Origin: Desulfobacca acetoxidans
Lineage (GTDB): Bacteria > Desulfobacterota > Desulfobaccia > Desulfobaccales > 0-14-0-80-60-11
DNA length: 64,000 nucleotides
Assembly (NCBI GenBank): GCA_022736495.1
Contig: DZCR01000001.1
Location: 1 to 64,000 of the forward strand
Direction: 5' to 3'
Positions 51,607-61,377 of this stretch are shown here, one piece after another. Position 1 is the first letter of the stretch; the number at the start of each line of letters is the position of its first letter. A program made the position numbers and the translations under genes. The notes beneath the pieces are model-generated. The model did not search any database, was not told where the DNA came from, and worked only from the letters and a program-made list of their open reading frames with translations.

Positions 51607-52983
51607 TTATGCCCTGGCCAGCACCGCCGCGAAAAAGGCATCCAGATCATGGTCCTCCGGAGAGCTCCGAAAAAAACCGGGGGCCTGAACCAAATCCCGG
51701 GCCTGGGGCGGCAAAAGGCTGGCATCGGTGGCCAGATGAAATTCCGGGTGTTCGGCAAGGAAATGGTCGATCTGGGCCTCATTTTCCTCGGGTTCGGTGG
51801 TGCAGGTGATATAAAGCAGGCGACCGCCCGGTTTTAGGAGCCTGACGGCCTGGGATAGCAACGCGGCTTGCCGGGGTGGGAACGTGGCCAGGTCAGATTC
51901 CTTCAGCCGGCCTTTGATCTCCGGGTGGCGCCGCAGGATGCCCAAGGAAGAGCACGGCACGTCCAGAACCAGCGCATCCATGATGCCGCTTTTTAAGGGC
52001 AGGGCCGCAGCCGCGTCGGCACGAAGGGGCTGCACAATCTCTACTCCCCAGCGTCGCGTATTCAGCTTTAATTCCCGCAGCCGGCCCGGATGGCTGTCCA
52101 CCGCCACCAGCAAGCCGGTATTTCCCATGATTTCAGTCAGGTGGGTGGTCTTGCCTCCTCGTCCCGCGCCGATTTCCGTCAGGCGCAGGCCCGGCCTCAG
52201 GGGCAGCAGGCCGGCAAGAAGCTGAGCCCCCTCGTCCTGAAAGAGCCAAAGGCCTTCCCGGTAAGAGGGTAAGTCCGTAGGCGAAGCCTGAATCGTCTCA
52301 AAAATGAGGCCTGCGGGAGAAAAGCGGCCGCGCCGGGCAACCACCCCTTCCCGGGACAACCGGGCCATGAGGCGGTCGGGATCGGTTTTCAAGGTGTTCA
52401 CCCGCACGGAGCGGGGCGGTATCCGGTTGTTGGCGCCCAGGCGCGCCGCGGTGCCTTGCCGTCCATAGCGCGCCAGCCAGCGTCTTACCAGCCAGGCGGG
52501 GTGTGAGTGCAACACGCTTAGGGCCACTACCGGATCTGATTCGGGATCGGGCAGGGGGGGCGTTTCCCCTGCGGCCAGCCGGCGCAATACCGCGTTGACA
52601 AAGCCCACGTGACTCCGGGGCAAGGCCCGGGCCTTGGCCAGATTCCCGGCTTCATGGAGAACCGCACGGGCCGGCACTCGATCCAACATCAGGATCTGAT
52701 AGGCTCCAAGGCGCAGAAGTTGGAGGACCAGGGGATGGAGTTTTTTCAGGGGCAGTTGAGAGAGTTGGGATAACACATAATCCAGCCGTATCTCCCAGCG
52801 CTTCACTCCTTGGACCAGCTCCAGGAGCAAGCCCCGCTCCGGCCGCGACAGCCCTGGGTGACGCTTGAGGGTGGCGGCAAGCAACTCCTCCACCGACCGT
52901 CCCTGGCGAGCGGCAGCGGCCAGAATATCCAGGGCCAACGCCCGGGCGCCGGTTGGATGCGGTGATGGCCGGGGATTATTCAT
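51607..52983 (-). CDS. rsmB: 16S rRNA (cytosine-967-C5) methyltransferase
   Basis: SAM-dependent rRNA methyltransferase with an N-terminal NusB-like RNA-binding domain (to about 150) and a C-terminal Rossmann domain, 458 aa. Catalytic cysteines in VLDVPCSSLG and YITCTTEPEENE. The SAM loop reads TEIGAGRGGKTTHL, where most RsmB have DACAAPGGKTTHL, a noticeable deviation. The gene is on the same strand as def-fmt-DUF116 but separated from them by the K+ channel gene. Confidence 0.92.
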   Translation of the reverse strand: MNNPRPSPHPTGARALALDILAAAARQGRSVEELLAATLKRHPGLSRPERGLLLELVQGVKRWEIRLDYVLSQLSQLPLKKLHPLVLQLLRLGAYQILMLDRVPARAVLHEAGNLAKARALPRSHVGFVNAVLRRLAAGETPPLPDPESDPVVALSVLHSHPAWLVRRWLARYGRQGTAARLGANNRIPPRSVRVNTLKTDPDRLMARLSREGVVARRGRFSPAGLIFETIQASPTDLPSYREGLWLFQDEGAQLLAGLLPLRPGLRLTEIGAGRGGKTTHLTEIMGNTGLLVAVDSHPGRLRELKLNTRRWGVEIVQPLRADAAAALPLKSGIMDALVLDVPCSSLGILRRHPEIKGRLKESDLATFPPRQAALLSQAVRLLKPGGRLLYITCTTEPEENEAQIDHFLAEHPEFHLATDASLLPPQARDLVQAPGFFRSSPEDHDLDAFFAAVLARA

Positions 52984-53233
52984 GGGGTCAAACTTACCGC
53001 GCAGTTGGACATGCCGATATTTTTAAACTATGCCTCTCATACTTCTCGATTCATCATAGCAAAACTTTTTATCATCCCTAACTTAATTCAAGGCCCGCCA
53101 GCACCTATTTTAGTAAGCCCGTTCCCTGGCGGGGGGAGAGGGATAGGAAAACTCGCGAATTTCTCTTGCCTCCTGCAAGCGCTATGGTTTTAATATCTTA
53201 GCAGAGAATGATTGCCAAATTTCAGATATTAAC
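52984..53233. other. Spacer between rsmB and K+ channel gene
   Basis: 250 bases between divergent genes, AT-rich near 53030-53090. Promoters for both directions are expected; I cannot assign boxes with confidence. No gene seen. Confidence 0.35.
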
Positions 53234-54433
53234 ATGAGTCCCCCTGACAAATTGTTAACCCGAAAATCCCAAAAAGGGTGGCGCCGCGCTCTGAATTGGC
53301 TGCTGGCGCTGCGGCCCGAGTGGCCCCTGGCCCTGGCCCTGATGATTGGCGGCGCCTTAAACATCGAAACCGGCCTCCGATATAACCTCGTGGCCTTCAG
53401 CCAGATCGGACCCCTGAGCAGTTTAGGCCGTTCATTGTCGGTCCTGGGCAGCAGCTCCCAAGTCTTCCTGGGGGCCTGCCTGCTCCTGGTGGGTATTGGC
53501 TTAATGAGGCGGTTGGCCATAGCCTGGGCCTTTGCGGTGCTCCTTTTGGCCGTAGTCGTTGGGGTTAACCTGGCCCAGAGTTACCGGGGGGCCAGCCTCA
53601 TCCTTTCCAGCCTGGTGCTCCTGGCCCTGGTGATCCTCCGGCGGTATTTCACCCGACGCACTAACACGGCCAATTACCTCTTCTCTGTTATGGGCATCCT
53701 GATCACCCTGGCTTATGGCAGCTTTGGGTCCTATATGCTGGGGGCGGGATTTCACCCCAAAATCCCCGACCTGACTTCGGCTTTTTATTTCACTATCATT
53801 ACCCTGTCCACGGTGGGTTACGGCGATATCGTTCCCATCACCTATGAAACCCGTCTTTTTGTGGTATCCCTGGTCATCGTAGGTTTGAGCGTTTTCATCA
53901 CCGCCATTGCTTCGATTTTGGGACCGGCCCTTTCCGGCGAAATCTACCGCTTTTTCAATCCCAGAGAAAAAACCATGAAACCAAAAAATCACGTCATCCT
54001 GGCAGGGGAAGGGTCGCTGGCTACCAACACCGCTCGGGAACTCCAGGCCAGGGGCATCCCTTTCGTCCAGATCGTCTCCTTAGCCTCTACTCCCCCGAAC
54101 CTGCCCGAGGAACTGATAGTGCGCGGCAATGCCGGCGACGACCAGGTGCTTAAAGAAGCAGGCATCGGGGATGCTGTCCTGGTCATCGCCGCCCGGGACG
54201 ACGATGGTGAAAACGCCTTTATTTCCCTGGTGGCCAAGGATTTGAATCCCAGCGTCAAAGTCCTGGCAGTCGCCAGCACTCGCGGGTCCATCCGCCGGTT
54301 GAGGCTGGCCAGGGCTGAAGTGGTCTTTGCGCCGTCGGTGGTGGGCGGCCGCCTGCTGGCCAACATCGTGGAAGGCAAGGAAATCCCTACGGAATTTAAA
54401 GACCTCCTGGAGGGTTCAAGGAAAAAGACCTGA
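53234..54433 (+). CDS. Potassium channel with RCK/TrkA-N domain
   Basis: A 399-aa Kch-like channel. Several N-terminal membrane helices, a pore loop with the selectivity filter TVGYGD (193-198), and from about residue 245 a cytoplasmic RCK domain with a dinucleotide-binding strand (KNHVILAGEGSLATNTA) and IVRGNAGDDQVLKEAGI. It is on the plus strand inside an otherwise minus-strand def-fmt-DUF116 / rsmB cluster, so it probably was inserted there. Confidence 0.88.
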   Translation: MSPPDKLLTRKSQKGWRRALNWLLALRPEWPLALALMIGGALNIETGLRYNLVAFSQIGPLSSLGRSLSVLGSSSQVFLGACLLLVGIGLMRRLAIAWAFAVLLLAVVVGVNLAQSYRGASLILSSLVLLALVILRRYFTRRTNTANYLFSVMGILITLAYGSFGSYMLGAGFHPKIPDLTSAFYFTIITLSTVGYGDIVPITYETRLFVVSLVIVGLSVFITAIASILGPALSGEIYRFFNPREKTMKPKNHVILAGEGSLATNTARELQARGIPFVQIVSLASTPPNLPEELIVRGNAGDDQVLKEAGIGDAVLVIAARDDDGENAFISLVAKDLNPSVKVLAVASTRGSIRRLRLARAEVVFAPSVVGGRLLANIVEGKEIPTEFKDLLEGSRKKT

Positions 54434-54575
54434 GACACCCCTTAGACAGTCACCCCATACCCGGGAAAGTGGCACGAATCTACGGCCTGCGCCGGGATAC
54501 TCGAGATCAGGTGTCTTCCAACTACCCAGTAGCTTTTTGTCCCAAGAATTGATCAGCGCAGCAGATATAGCCGAT
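54434..54575. other. Short converging spacer
   Basis: 142 bases between the K+ channel and DUF116 genes (tail to tail). No clear hairpin terminator seen. Confidence 0.3.
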
Positions 54576-55406
54576 TCAAGCCGACTGGGGCTGGGGCTTC
54601 TCGGCGGGCACCGCCGGGGAGGGCAGCAGAAAGATGCTCAGGGCTTCTTCCACCTTCTCCAGGTCTACCAGGGTATCATAGCAGGGGCCATGGGGCCGTT
54701 GATTAATAACGCCGAAGACCGGCAACGGATAGCTGTCCTGAATGCCGCTGCTGAGATCCCGCTCGCAGGCCACCGCGATAATCAGGCGGGGTTTGCGTTC
54801 CACCACGATCCGCCGTGCCAAAGTGCCGCCGGTGGCCACTGCTAGCCCCACCCCGTATTTTTCCGACAGGTCCATTAAGCCGGTAATGGGACATTTGCCG
54901 CAGCGTTTGCAGTGCACCGTACTGCCCGTAATCCGAAACTGGCATTCGTGGAATTGCAGGCAATGGGGCATGAGCAGGAGCAATTTATCCGCAGTAGTCT
55001 TTAGGTGTTGCGCCAGGACCAACTGATTGTTGATTTCGATGAAAGAGCGCCGCACCTTCTCCTTGGAGACGCCGGCTAATTTTCCCACCCCGGTCATCAA
55101 AGGCAGCAGCAGCTTGATCACCAACCCTCGAAGTTTACGGGAAAAAAACAGGTCCCGCCCCAGAACCACGGTAAGGGCCAGCGTGACCAGAATGCCCAGC
55201 ACCAGCAGCAACAGGACGCCGAAGATGATTCCCAGGATCAAAGGCAGATCGGGATGGATCGTGGTTAGCCCCACGTAGGGCACATACCAGAGGATGGCCA
55301 GCAGGACCGTGAACAGAACGCAGGTTATGACCAGCAAGCCCAAAAAGATGCGCTTTTGGGGCCGCAGGGAATTGCCGCCGTTCAAAATTTTGACTGGCTC
55401 ATCCAT
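54576..55406 (-). CDS. DUF116 family membrane protein
   Basis: A 276-aa protein with two N-terminal transmembrane helices (about 20-45 and 57-85) and a cytoplasmic cysteine-rich domain (LMPHCLQFHECQFRI, CKRCGKCPITGL) that may bind zinc or an Fe-S cluster. DUF116 genes typically lie between fmt and rsmB in delta-proteobacteria and Clostridia, as here. Function unknown. Confidence 0.85.
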   Translation of the reverse strand: MDEPVKILNGGNSLRPQKRIFLGLLVITCVLFTVLLAILWYVPYVGLTTIHPDLPLILGIIFGVLLLLVLGILVTLALTVVLGRDLFFSRKLRGLVIKLLLPLMTGVGKLAGVSKEKVRRSFIEINNQLVLAQHLKTTADKLLLLMPHCLQFHECQFRITGSTVHCKRCGKCPITGLMDLSEKYGVGLAVATGGTLARRIVVERKPRLIIAVACERDLSSGIQDSYPLPVFGVINQRPHGPCYDTLVDLEKVEEALSIFLLPSPAVPAEKPQPQSA

Positions 55407-55414
55407 GAGTATTT

Positions 55415-56359
55415 TTATTCCAGTACTTGCCCGATCAGGGGTTGGCCCCGTAAAAATTCGGCGGCTATCAGGCGCTTGTGCCCCGCCGCTTGCACTTCCG
55501 CCACCGTGATGCTCCCCTGACCACAGGCGATTTCCAGACCTTGAGGGGTCAGGCGCAGCACCGTTCCTGGCGCAGCCACCTTTCCTGCGCTCTTCTTAAG
55601 CCGGGCTCCGAAAACCTTGAGAACCTGGCCTCGCCATTGGGCGGCAGCGCCGGGCTTCGGGTCCAGGGCTCGAATCCAACCCGCCACTTCCGGGGCCGGA
55701 AGTTCCCAATGGAGGCGGCGCATCTCGCGGCTGATGGGTGGGGCCAAGGTAGCTTCGGCCTCATTCTGGGGGACTTTGATGGTTTCTCCCCGCCGCAATA
55801 CGTCCAGGGATTGGACCAGTAAAGTTGCGCCTACCTCCGCCAAACGGGCGTACAACGTCCCGAAATTGTCTTCTGCAGCAATGGGCACTGTCTCCTGAAG
55901 GAAAATCGGTCCCGCATCCAGTTCCTGGCGCAGCCACTGGATGGTTACCCCGGTCATCTTATCCCCCTTTACCAGAGCCCAATTGATAGGGGCCGCCCCG
56001 CGGTAACGCGGCAGGAGGGAAGCGTGGACGTTGAGGGACCCCACGGCTGGCAAAGCCAGAATTTCGGGGGGGAGAATCCGGCCGTAGGCCACGACGATCA
56101 TCAGGTCGGGCGCCAGCGCCGCAAGAGCCCGGGTAAACTCGGGGTCCTTGAGGCGGTGCGGCTGCAGTACCGGCAGATTCCAGGCGCCAGCCAGTTCCTT
56201 CACCGGTGAGAATGTGACCACCTGTCCCCGCCCCCGAGGCCGGTCCGGTTGGGTCACCACCGCAGCCACCTCTTCCCCCGCGGCCAGGACGGCCTCCAGA
56301 GACGGCACGGCGAACTGGGGAGTGCCCATGAAAATCAGGCGCCAGGGTCCTGATTTCAC
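55415..56359 (-). CDS. fmt: Methionyl-tRNA formyltransferase
   Basis: Formylates initiator Met-tRNA, 314 aa. Formyl-folate-binding region with NVHASLLPRYRGAAPINWAL and GVTIQWLRQELDAGPIF; the C-terminal RNA-binding domain is present. Overlaps def by four bases (ATGA). Confidence 0.96.
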   Translation of the reverse strand: MKSGPWRLIFMGTPQFAVPSLEAVLAAGEEVAAVVTQPDRPRGRGQVVTFSPVKELAGAWNLPVLQPHRLKDPEFTRALAALAPDLMIVVAYGRILPPEILALPAVGSLNVHASLLPRYRGAAPINWALVKGDKMTGVTIQWLRQELDAGPIFLQETVPIAAEDNFGTLYARLAEVGATLLVQSLDVLRRGETIKVPQNEAEATLAPPISREMRRLHWELPAPEVAGWIRALDPKPGAAAQWRGQVLKVFGARLKKSAGKVAAPGTVLRLTPQGLEIACGQGSITVAEVQAAGHKRLIAAEFLRGQPLIGQVLE

Positions 56360-56865
56360 CTGGCGGCCACCTGCTTCTTCATTCGTCTTAAGTAGAGTCC
56401 CCGCTTGAGGCGGCTGATATGGTCGATAAACAGAATGCCGTTCAGATGGTCGATTTCGTGCTGCAGAACCACGGCCAGCAAGCCCTCGCCGGTGATCTCT
56501 ATGGGCTTGCCTTCCCGGTCCAGGCCTTTCACCAGCACTCGCGCATGGCGTCGCACCTCGGCGGCATAGTCTGGCACCGACAGGCAGCCCTCCTCGTGGA
56601 TGATTTCACTTTCCGCCTCAACAATGCAGGGGTTAAGCACCGCCTGGAGCTGGCGTGACCTAACCTCCTTATGGGCAATATCAAAGACGATAAGGCGCTT
56701 GAGCTCTCCCACCTGGTTGGCTGCCAGGCCTATACCCGGCGCGGCGTACATCGTCTCCGCCATGTCATCGATCAGACGCTGCAGGTTGCCGTTAATATTG
56801 GCAATCTCCTTGGCCTCCCGCCGCAGCACCGGATCGGGTAATTTGCAAATTGGTAATACTGCCAT
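56356..56865 (-). CDS. def: Peptide deformylase
   Basis: Removes the N-terminal formyl group, 169 aa. Motifs: GIGLAANQVG (44-53), metal ligand Cys94 in EGCLSVP, and HEIDH (136-140) with the catalytic glutamate. Gene order def-fmt is standard. Confidence 0.97.
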   Translation of the reverse strand: MAVLPICKLPDPVLRREAKEIANINGNLQRLIDDMAETMYAAPGIGLAANQVGELKRLIVFDIAHKEVRSRQLQAVLNPCIVEAESEIIHEEGCLSVPDYAAEVRRHARVLVKGLDREGKPIEITGEGLLAVVLQHEIDHLNGILFIDHISRLKRGLYLRRMKKQVAAR

Positions 56866-57002
56866 AACCTTGCCATTTTTCGGATAAATTAATTTCCTTG
56901 TTTAACTTTAAGTCAGAATCGGAAAATTTTCAAGAACTGAGCAGAAGCACCGGTAAAAATCTGCACGCAGCAACGCCGGCTCGGGCGTTGGCGGGGTCAG
57001 AC

Positions 57003-57037
57003 AAAAAGGACAAGGGCAGCTTTCGCCGCCCCTGTCC
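57003..57037 (-). terminator. Rho-independent terminator of the Spy-like gene
   Basis: Minus strand GGACAGGGGCGGC (57037-57025), GAAA tetraloop, GCTGCCCTTGTCC (57020-57008), then TTTTTGT. Confidence 0.85.
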
Positions 57038-57072
57038 GTGTCTAAGGGGGATTAAAAGATGAGAGAGAAATC

Positions 57073-57558
57073 TTACTTGGCCGGAGGGCCACCGGGGCCC
57101 ATGCCGCCACCGGGACCGGCCATGAGGCAACCGCCAGGACCCATACCCATGCCGTGGCCACCCATACCCATGCCATGACCAAAACCCTGTGCCAGCTGCG
57201 GGGCGATCTTGCGGGCTTCCAGACGAAAGGCCACACTCTTTTCCTGCATTTGGTCCTTCAGGGCATTCAACTCTTTCTGTTTGGCGACAATGGCCTTCTC
57301 ATCGGGAGTTGCGGCCTTCCACAGCGCCGCCAACTCCGCGTGCTTGACCACCATCTGTTTGCGCACTGCCGCGGTATCATTCATGAACTTCTGTTTGAGG
57401 TCAAAGAGCTTCCCGGCCTGATCCGGGGTCAGGTTCATGGCTCCCATCATGCCGCAACCCATACCGCCGCCCCAGGGGCGGGCCCAGGACGACGCCGCCA
57501 GACCCGCGGTCAACGCCAGGGCCAACAGAACCACCAGGGACATCTTACTCGCTTTCAT
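57073..57558 (-). CDS. Periplasmic Spy/ZraP-like metal-sensing chaperone
   Basis: A 161-aa secreted protein: signal peptide (about residues 1-26, cleavage after SWA), the family motif LTPDQ (43-47), an all-helical core and a low-complexity Gly/Met/His-rich tail (GHGMGMGGHGMGMGPGG) that could bind Cu, Zn or Ni. Members of this family are envelope-stress chaperones or metal sensors. No two-component system adjacent; own terminator. Confidence 0.78.
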   Translation of the reverse strand: MKASKMSLVVLLALALTAGLAASSWARPWGGGMGCGMMGAMNLTPDQAGKLFDLKQKFMNDTAAVRKQMVVKHAELAALWKAATPDEKAIVAKQKELNALKDQMQEKSVAFRLEARKIAPQLAQGFGHGMGMGGHGMGMGPGGCLMAGPGGGMGPGGPPAK

Positions 57559-57697
57559 CGGTTGTATCTCCTTTAATCTCTGCTCAGGTTTATAAGACCG
57601 GTAATCCGGCCTTTAATAGGTTAAACCCCCGGCAGGGACAAACCCGGCGCGACGGTGTGATTTTTTTTTGGCAAAGATAATTTGCAGAACGCAGTCT

Positions 57698-57859
57698 TTA
57701 TGAAGGGATTTTCTCTAAGTGGTGGGCAAAAACGTACTTCCAGCCCTCGAGGCCCCGGATACGCTGCTCGATACCGTCGGTAAGAAACAGGGTGCCGAAA
57801 TTCGCCTGCCTTCGGGCCAGCAACTCTGAGGAGGCGCCTGCACCTTTGCCCTGGTTCAC
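57698..57859 (-). CDS. 53-aa protein coupled to the cyclase gene
   Basis: Not recognised. A GTG start overlaps the cyclase stop (GTGA), with AAGGGGG 5 bases upstream, a typical coupling arrangement. The sequence FGTLFLTDGIEQRIRGLEGW then KYVFAHHLEKIPS looks like real protein. No cysteines or membrane segment. Real gene status is likely but unproven. Confidence 0.5.
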   Translation of the reverse strand: MNQGKGAGASSELLARRQANFGTLFLTDGIEQRIRGLEGWKYVFAHHLEKIPS

Positions 57860-59808
57860 GCCGCCCCCTTGTTCCGGCGCCACTTTCCATAGATTTCCGG
57901 GGGCGCCGAGGTGAAACTGATGAGGGCCTCGCACCGCCCGCCCTCCAGACGCGTCACTCCGGTGACCTTGCCGTAGATATGACCCGGCATCGGTTCTAAC
58001 GTATCATCCAACAATGTCAGGCGGACATCCTCCCATTCCGCCACCGTCCCTTCCAGGTTGACCAAGGCGGCGGTGTCGCACAGATGCGTAACCCAGGCCT
58101 GCCTGGCGGCGGCCCCGGTGACAATCTTGTCTTTGAGGTGGTGCAGGTGCACCATAATCTCTTCCGGTAATTTTACCAGCGCCTCGGACTTGTCCGGCAG
58201 CCGGATATTATAAGGGGGGCCGATTCCCTGGACATCATAGAGCGTGGCCTTGCCCGCCATTCCCTTCACCTCCACCTGCATCACATTTCTTACTTCCACC
58301 AGGTCCTTGACCCTGCTGTAGGTTGCAGCGCTGATGAGCACCTCTCCGGCCAGGGCGAAGCCTTCCATCCTTGAGGCAAAATTCACGTCGGAGCCCACCA
58401 CGCTATACTTGGTCCGCCTTTCCGAGCCGATGTTGCCCACTACCACGGCGCCGGTGTTCACCCCGATACCCATGGCCAACAGGGGCAGGCCGTCGGCCAG
58501 GTTCTCAGCATTGATTTCATCCATGGCAGCCTGCATCTGCAGGGCGCAAGCGACGGCCCGGGCCGGATGATCCTCCCGAGGCTCGGGCGCGCCGAAGAAG
58601 GCCAGGATGCCGTCTCCCAGGATTTCATCAATGACCGCCTGGTTATCCAACAGGATTTCTATCATCTTGCTTAGATAACGGTTGAGAAAGGTGATTATCT
58701 GCTCCGGGTCCATTTCGGCGGTGATGGCGGTGAAGCCCCGCAAGTCCGACATGATGATAGAGACCTCCCGGGTCTCTCCCCCCATTTCCCGGGCCTCTTT
58801 GGAAGCTAGCAGTTTACTCACCACTTCCTGGGTGACGTAGCGCCCAAAGGTATCCCGGATGAAATCCCGTTTGGCAATGTAGTCGATGAGCTGCTGTCCC
58901 AGTTCGTTGAAGGAATGGGCCAGTTCCGCCACCTCGCGCACGCCTCGTTCCGGCACGGCCACCGCAAAATTACCTTCCCCCACCTGCCGCACCCCATCCC
59001 GGAGACGAGAAATGGGCCGGGAAATGGCGCCTGCAAACCACAGCCCCGAAAACCCTCCCAAAAGACACAAGGCCAGCCCGGCAAAGAGGCCGCCCCACAT
59101 CACTTCCCGGTTGAGGCCGTTAAAGTGCTCTATAGTCTGTTGCCTGGCTTGCTCCGTGGCGAGCCGGCAGGAGTCCTGCATGCGCTGCTGGGTCGGTAGA
59201 AAAAATTCATCCAGATTGACGATAGCCCCAGCAATGAAAGGGGTGCCGGGAATATGGACCCTTACCGAGAATCTCCGCCGTTCCCGCTTATCCTTATCGA
59301 AAAATGTAAAATAACCTTTAACCCGGTCGGTGGTGAAGGAACGCCGGATCAACGCTGTGGTCTCCGGGTATTCCTTCTCCCAATCCAGTTGGTTGCGGCC
59401 TTCCACGCTTTTATCGGGATGAAACAGGATGTAGCCGTGCTTATCATATAAATCTACATACCCGGCGGGACCATCCGGCGTATAGATCGACTGGGTGGCG
59501 ATCTTCCTCAGAAAGAGGTCCCGGCGCAGTTTGGCGTAATCATAGGTTTTTTTCCCCCCCAAGAGATAGCCCAGCTCTCGGGCCACATCTTCCGCCTTAT
59601 CCTGGACGATATATTCCCCCACCTGCGTGAGAATGTGGTCCGATTGCCGCACATTCGCCTCGCCCAACTGACTGACGGCGCGATCTGCAATGTTAATGGA
59701 GTTCTTGCTGAGGTCGTGCATCACGTAATCGTCGATAAACCAGGTGCCGATCCCCAGTATGGCAATGAGCGCCAGATAGGACAGCAGCAGATAAGTGCGC
59801 AGTTTCAT
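57856..59808 (-). CDS. Membrane-bound adenylate/guanylate cyclase with Cache-like sensor
   Basis: A 650-aa class III nucleotide cyclase. Order: transmembrane helix (4-26), extracytoplasmic sensor of ~210 residues (double-Cache-like, with GYVDLYDKHGYILFHPDKS), second helix (237-261), HAMP (about 262-312), cyclase domain (347-520) with metal Asp355 in DLRGFTAI and Asp399 in ILGDGILAFFG, then an unrecognised 120-aa domain ending GKWRRNKGAA. An ATG at 59808 is preferred over 51 extra codons upstream. Substrate (ATP or GTP) cannot be told from the visible residues. Confidence 0.86.
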   Translation of the reverse strand: MKLRTYLLLSYLALIAILGIGTWFIDDYVMHDLSKNSINIADRAVSQLGEANVRQSDHILTQVGEYIVQDKAEDVARELGYLLGGKKTYDYAKLRRDLFLRKIATQSIYTPDGPAGYVDLYDKHGYILFHPDKSVEGRNQLDWEKEYPETTALIRRSFTTDRVKGYFTFFDKDKRERRRFSVRVHIPGTPFIAGAIVNLDEFFLPTQQRMQDSCRLATEQARQQTIEHFNGLNREVMWGGLFAGLALCLLGGFSGLWFAGAISRPISRLRDGVRQVGEGNFAVAVPERGVREVAELAHSFNELGQQLIDYIAKRDFIRDTFGRYVTQEVVSKLLASKEAREMGGETREVSIIMSDLRGFTAITAEMDPEQIITFLNRYLSKMIEILLDNQAVIDEILGDGILAFFGAPEPREDHPARAVACALQMQAAMDEINAENLADGLPLLAMGIGVNTGAVVVGNIGSERRTKYSVVGSDVNFASRMEGFALAGEVLISAATYSRVKDLVEVRNVMQVEVKGMAGKATLYDVQGIGPPYNIRLPDKSEALVKLPEEIMVHLHHLKDKIVTGAAARQAWVTHLCDTAALVNLEGTVAEWEDVRLTLLDDTLEPMPGHIYGKVTGVTRLEGGRCEALISFTSAPPEIYGKWRRNKGAA

Positions 59809-60044
59809 GGATACCCCAATCTCCCCCTGATCTGCTGAGAGAAAAGCTCGCAGCCGGGACCACTGATCTGGATCATACAATGTTTCGGCAACTTCAGGAA
59901 ATATAATGAATTGATTTCGGCAAGAACAAAAGCATGCAAGAGCGCGGCCCGTGGCAACCACAATTCATTAGGCCAGCGTGCGCAATACGCCCCCATAAAA
60001 AGAAAATAAAATCCTTTCAATATAAAAAACAGCGGACTGCTTGA

Positions 60045-61352
60045 TCAGGGGTAGATCCGATCCAACAGGCGCGGAAAGGGAATGGTCTCCCGGACATGGT
60101 GCAGCCCGCAGAGCCAAGCCACCAGGCGCTCGATGCCCAGGCCGAAGCCGCCGTGGGGCACGCTGCCGTATCGCCGCAGGTCCAGGTACCATTCCAGGGG
60201 CCCCTGGGGGAGGTGATGTTCTCGGATGCGGGCCAGTATGGTGTCGAGATCATGGATGCGCTGGGAGCCCCCAACGATCTCGCCGTAGCCCTCCGGGGCC
60301 AGCATGTCCACGCAGAGCACCAGCCGGGGATCATCCGGGTCCGATTCCATATAGAAGGCCTTGGCCTCCTTGGGGTAGCGGTGCACCAGCACCGGCCGGG
60401 GAAACCTCTGCGAGAGCACGGTTTCCTCATCACCGCCCAGATCGTCCCCCCAGGCCAGGTCCTTGCCTTCCTGCTTCAGGAGTTCCAGGGCCTCGGCGTA
60501 GCTCAGGCGGGGAAAAGGTCCGGCCACTTCCCGAAGCGGCGCGAGATCCCGCTCCAGCAGGCGCAGGTGCGGCTCCTGGTGTGCCAGCACTCTTTCCACC
60601 ACGGTGCGGACCAGGGATTCGGCCAGTTCCATAACGTCGTCCAGGGTAAAAAAAGCCGCCTCGGCTTCCACCATCCAGAACTCGGTCAAATGCCGCCGGG
60701 TCTTGGATTTTTCCGCCCGGAACGTGGGCCCGAAGCAGTAGACCCGGCCCAGGGCCATGGCCGCGGCCTCCAGGTAAAGCTGGCCGCTTTGGGAGAGATA
60801 GGCCTTGCCCCGGTCCAAATAATCCGTCTCAAACAGGCTGCTGGTGCCTTCGCAGGCGGTGGGGGTGAGAATGGGCGTGTCCACCAGGACAAAGCCGCGC
60901 TCGTGGAAAAAGTCGCGGCAAGCCCGGCAGACCTCGTCCCGAATCCTCAAGATGGCCTGCTGCCGGGGCGACCGCAGCCACAGGTGCCGCCGGTCCATGA
61001 GAAAGGCCACCCCGTGTTCCTTGGGGGAAATGGGATATTCTTGGGAAATTTGCACGGGAACAATCCGGCTAACTTCCAGCTCAAAACCCCCGGGGGCCCG
61101 AGGCTCAGCTTTGACGCGGCCTGATAGCGTGAGTGAGGATTCCAGGGTAAGGTGCTCGAATTGCTGAAAATCCTCTTCCGGCAGATTCCCCTTGACCAAA
61201 ACCCCCTGGGCCAGGCCGGTCCCATCCCGAAGCACCAGGAAGCGAATCTTGCCGCTGGAACGCAAATGATAGACCCAACCTCGCAGAGTAACGACCTGGC
61301 CGATATATTGGGGAAGATCGGAGATAACCGAAATTATAGGCTTTTCTATCAT
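60045..61352 (-). CDS. asnS: Asparaginyl-tRNA synthetase
   Basis: Class IIb aminoacyl-tRNA synthetase, 435 aa. N-terminal OB-fold anticodon domain ([20 protein letters not shown]), motif 2 in [25 protein letters not shown] and motif 3 [17 protein letters not shown]. The AEKS/TRRHL text and overall length fit AsnS rather than AspS. Presence implies direct Asn-tRNA charging. Confidence 0.93.
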   Translation of the reverse strand: MIEKPIISVISDLPQYIGQVVTLRGWVYHLRSSGKIRFLVLRDGTGLAQGVLVKGNLPEEDFQQFEHLTLESSLTLSGRVKAEPRAPGGFELEVSRIVPVQISQEYPISPKEHGVAFLMDRRHLWLRSPRQQAILRIRDEVCRACRDFFHERGFVLVDTPILTPTACEGTSSLFETDYLDRGKAYLSQSGQLYLEAAAMALGRVYCFGPTFRAEKSKTRRHLTEFWMVEAEAAFFTLDDVMELAESLVRTVVERVLAHQEPHLRLLERDLAPLREVAGPFPRLSYAEALELLKQEGKDLAWGDDLGGDEETVLSQRFPRPVLVHRYPKEAKAFYMESDPDDPRLVLCVDMLAPEGYGEIVGGSQRIHDLDTILARIREHHLPQGPLEWYLDLRRYGSVPHGGFGLGIERLVAWLCGLHHVRETIPFPRLLDRIYP

Positions 61353-61377
61353 CAGCGCCCTTATTGACCCTTGGCCC

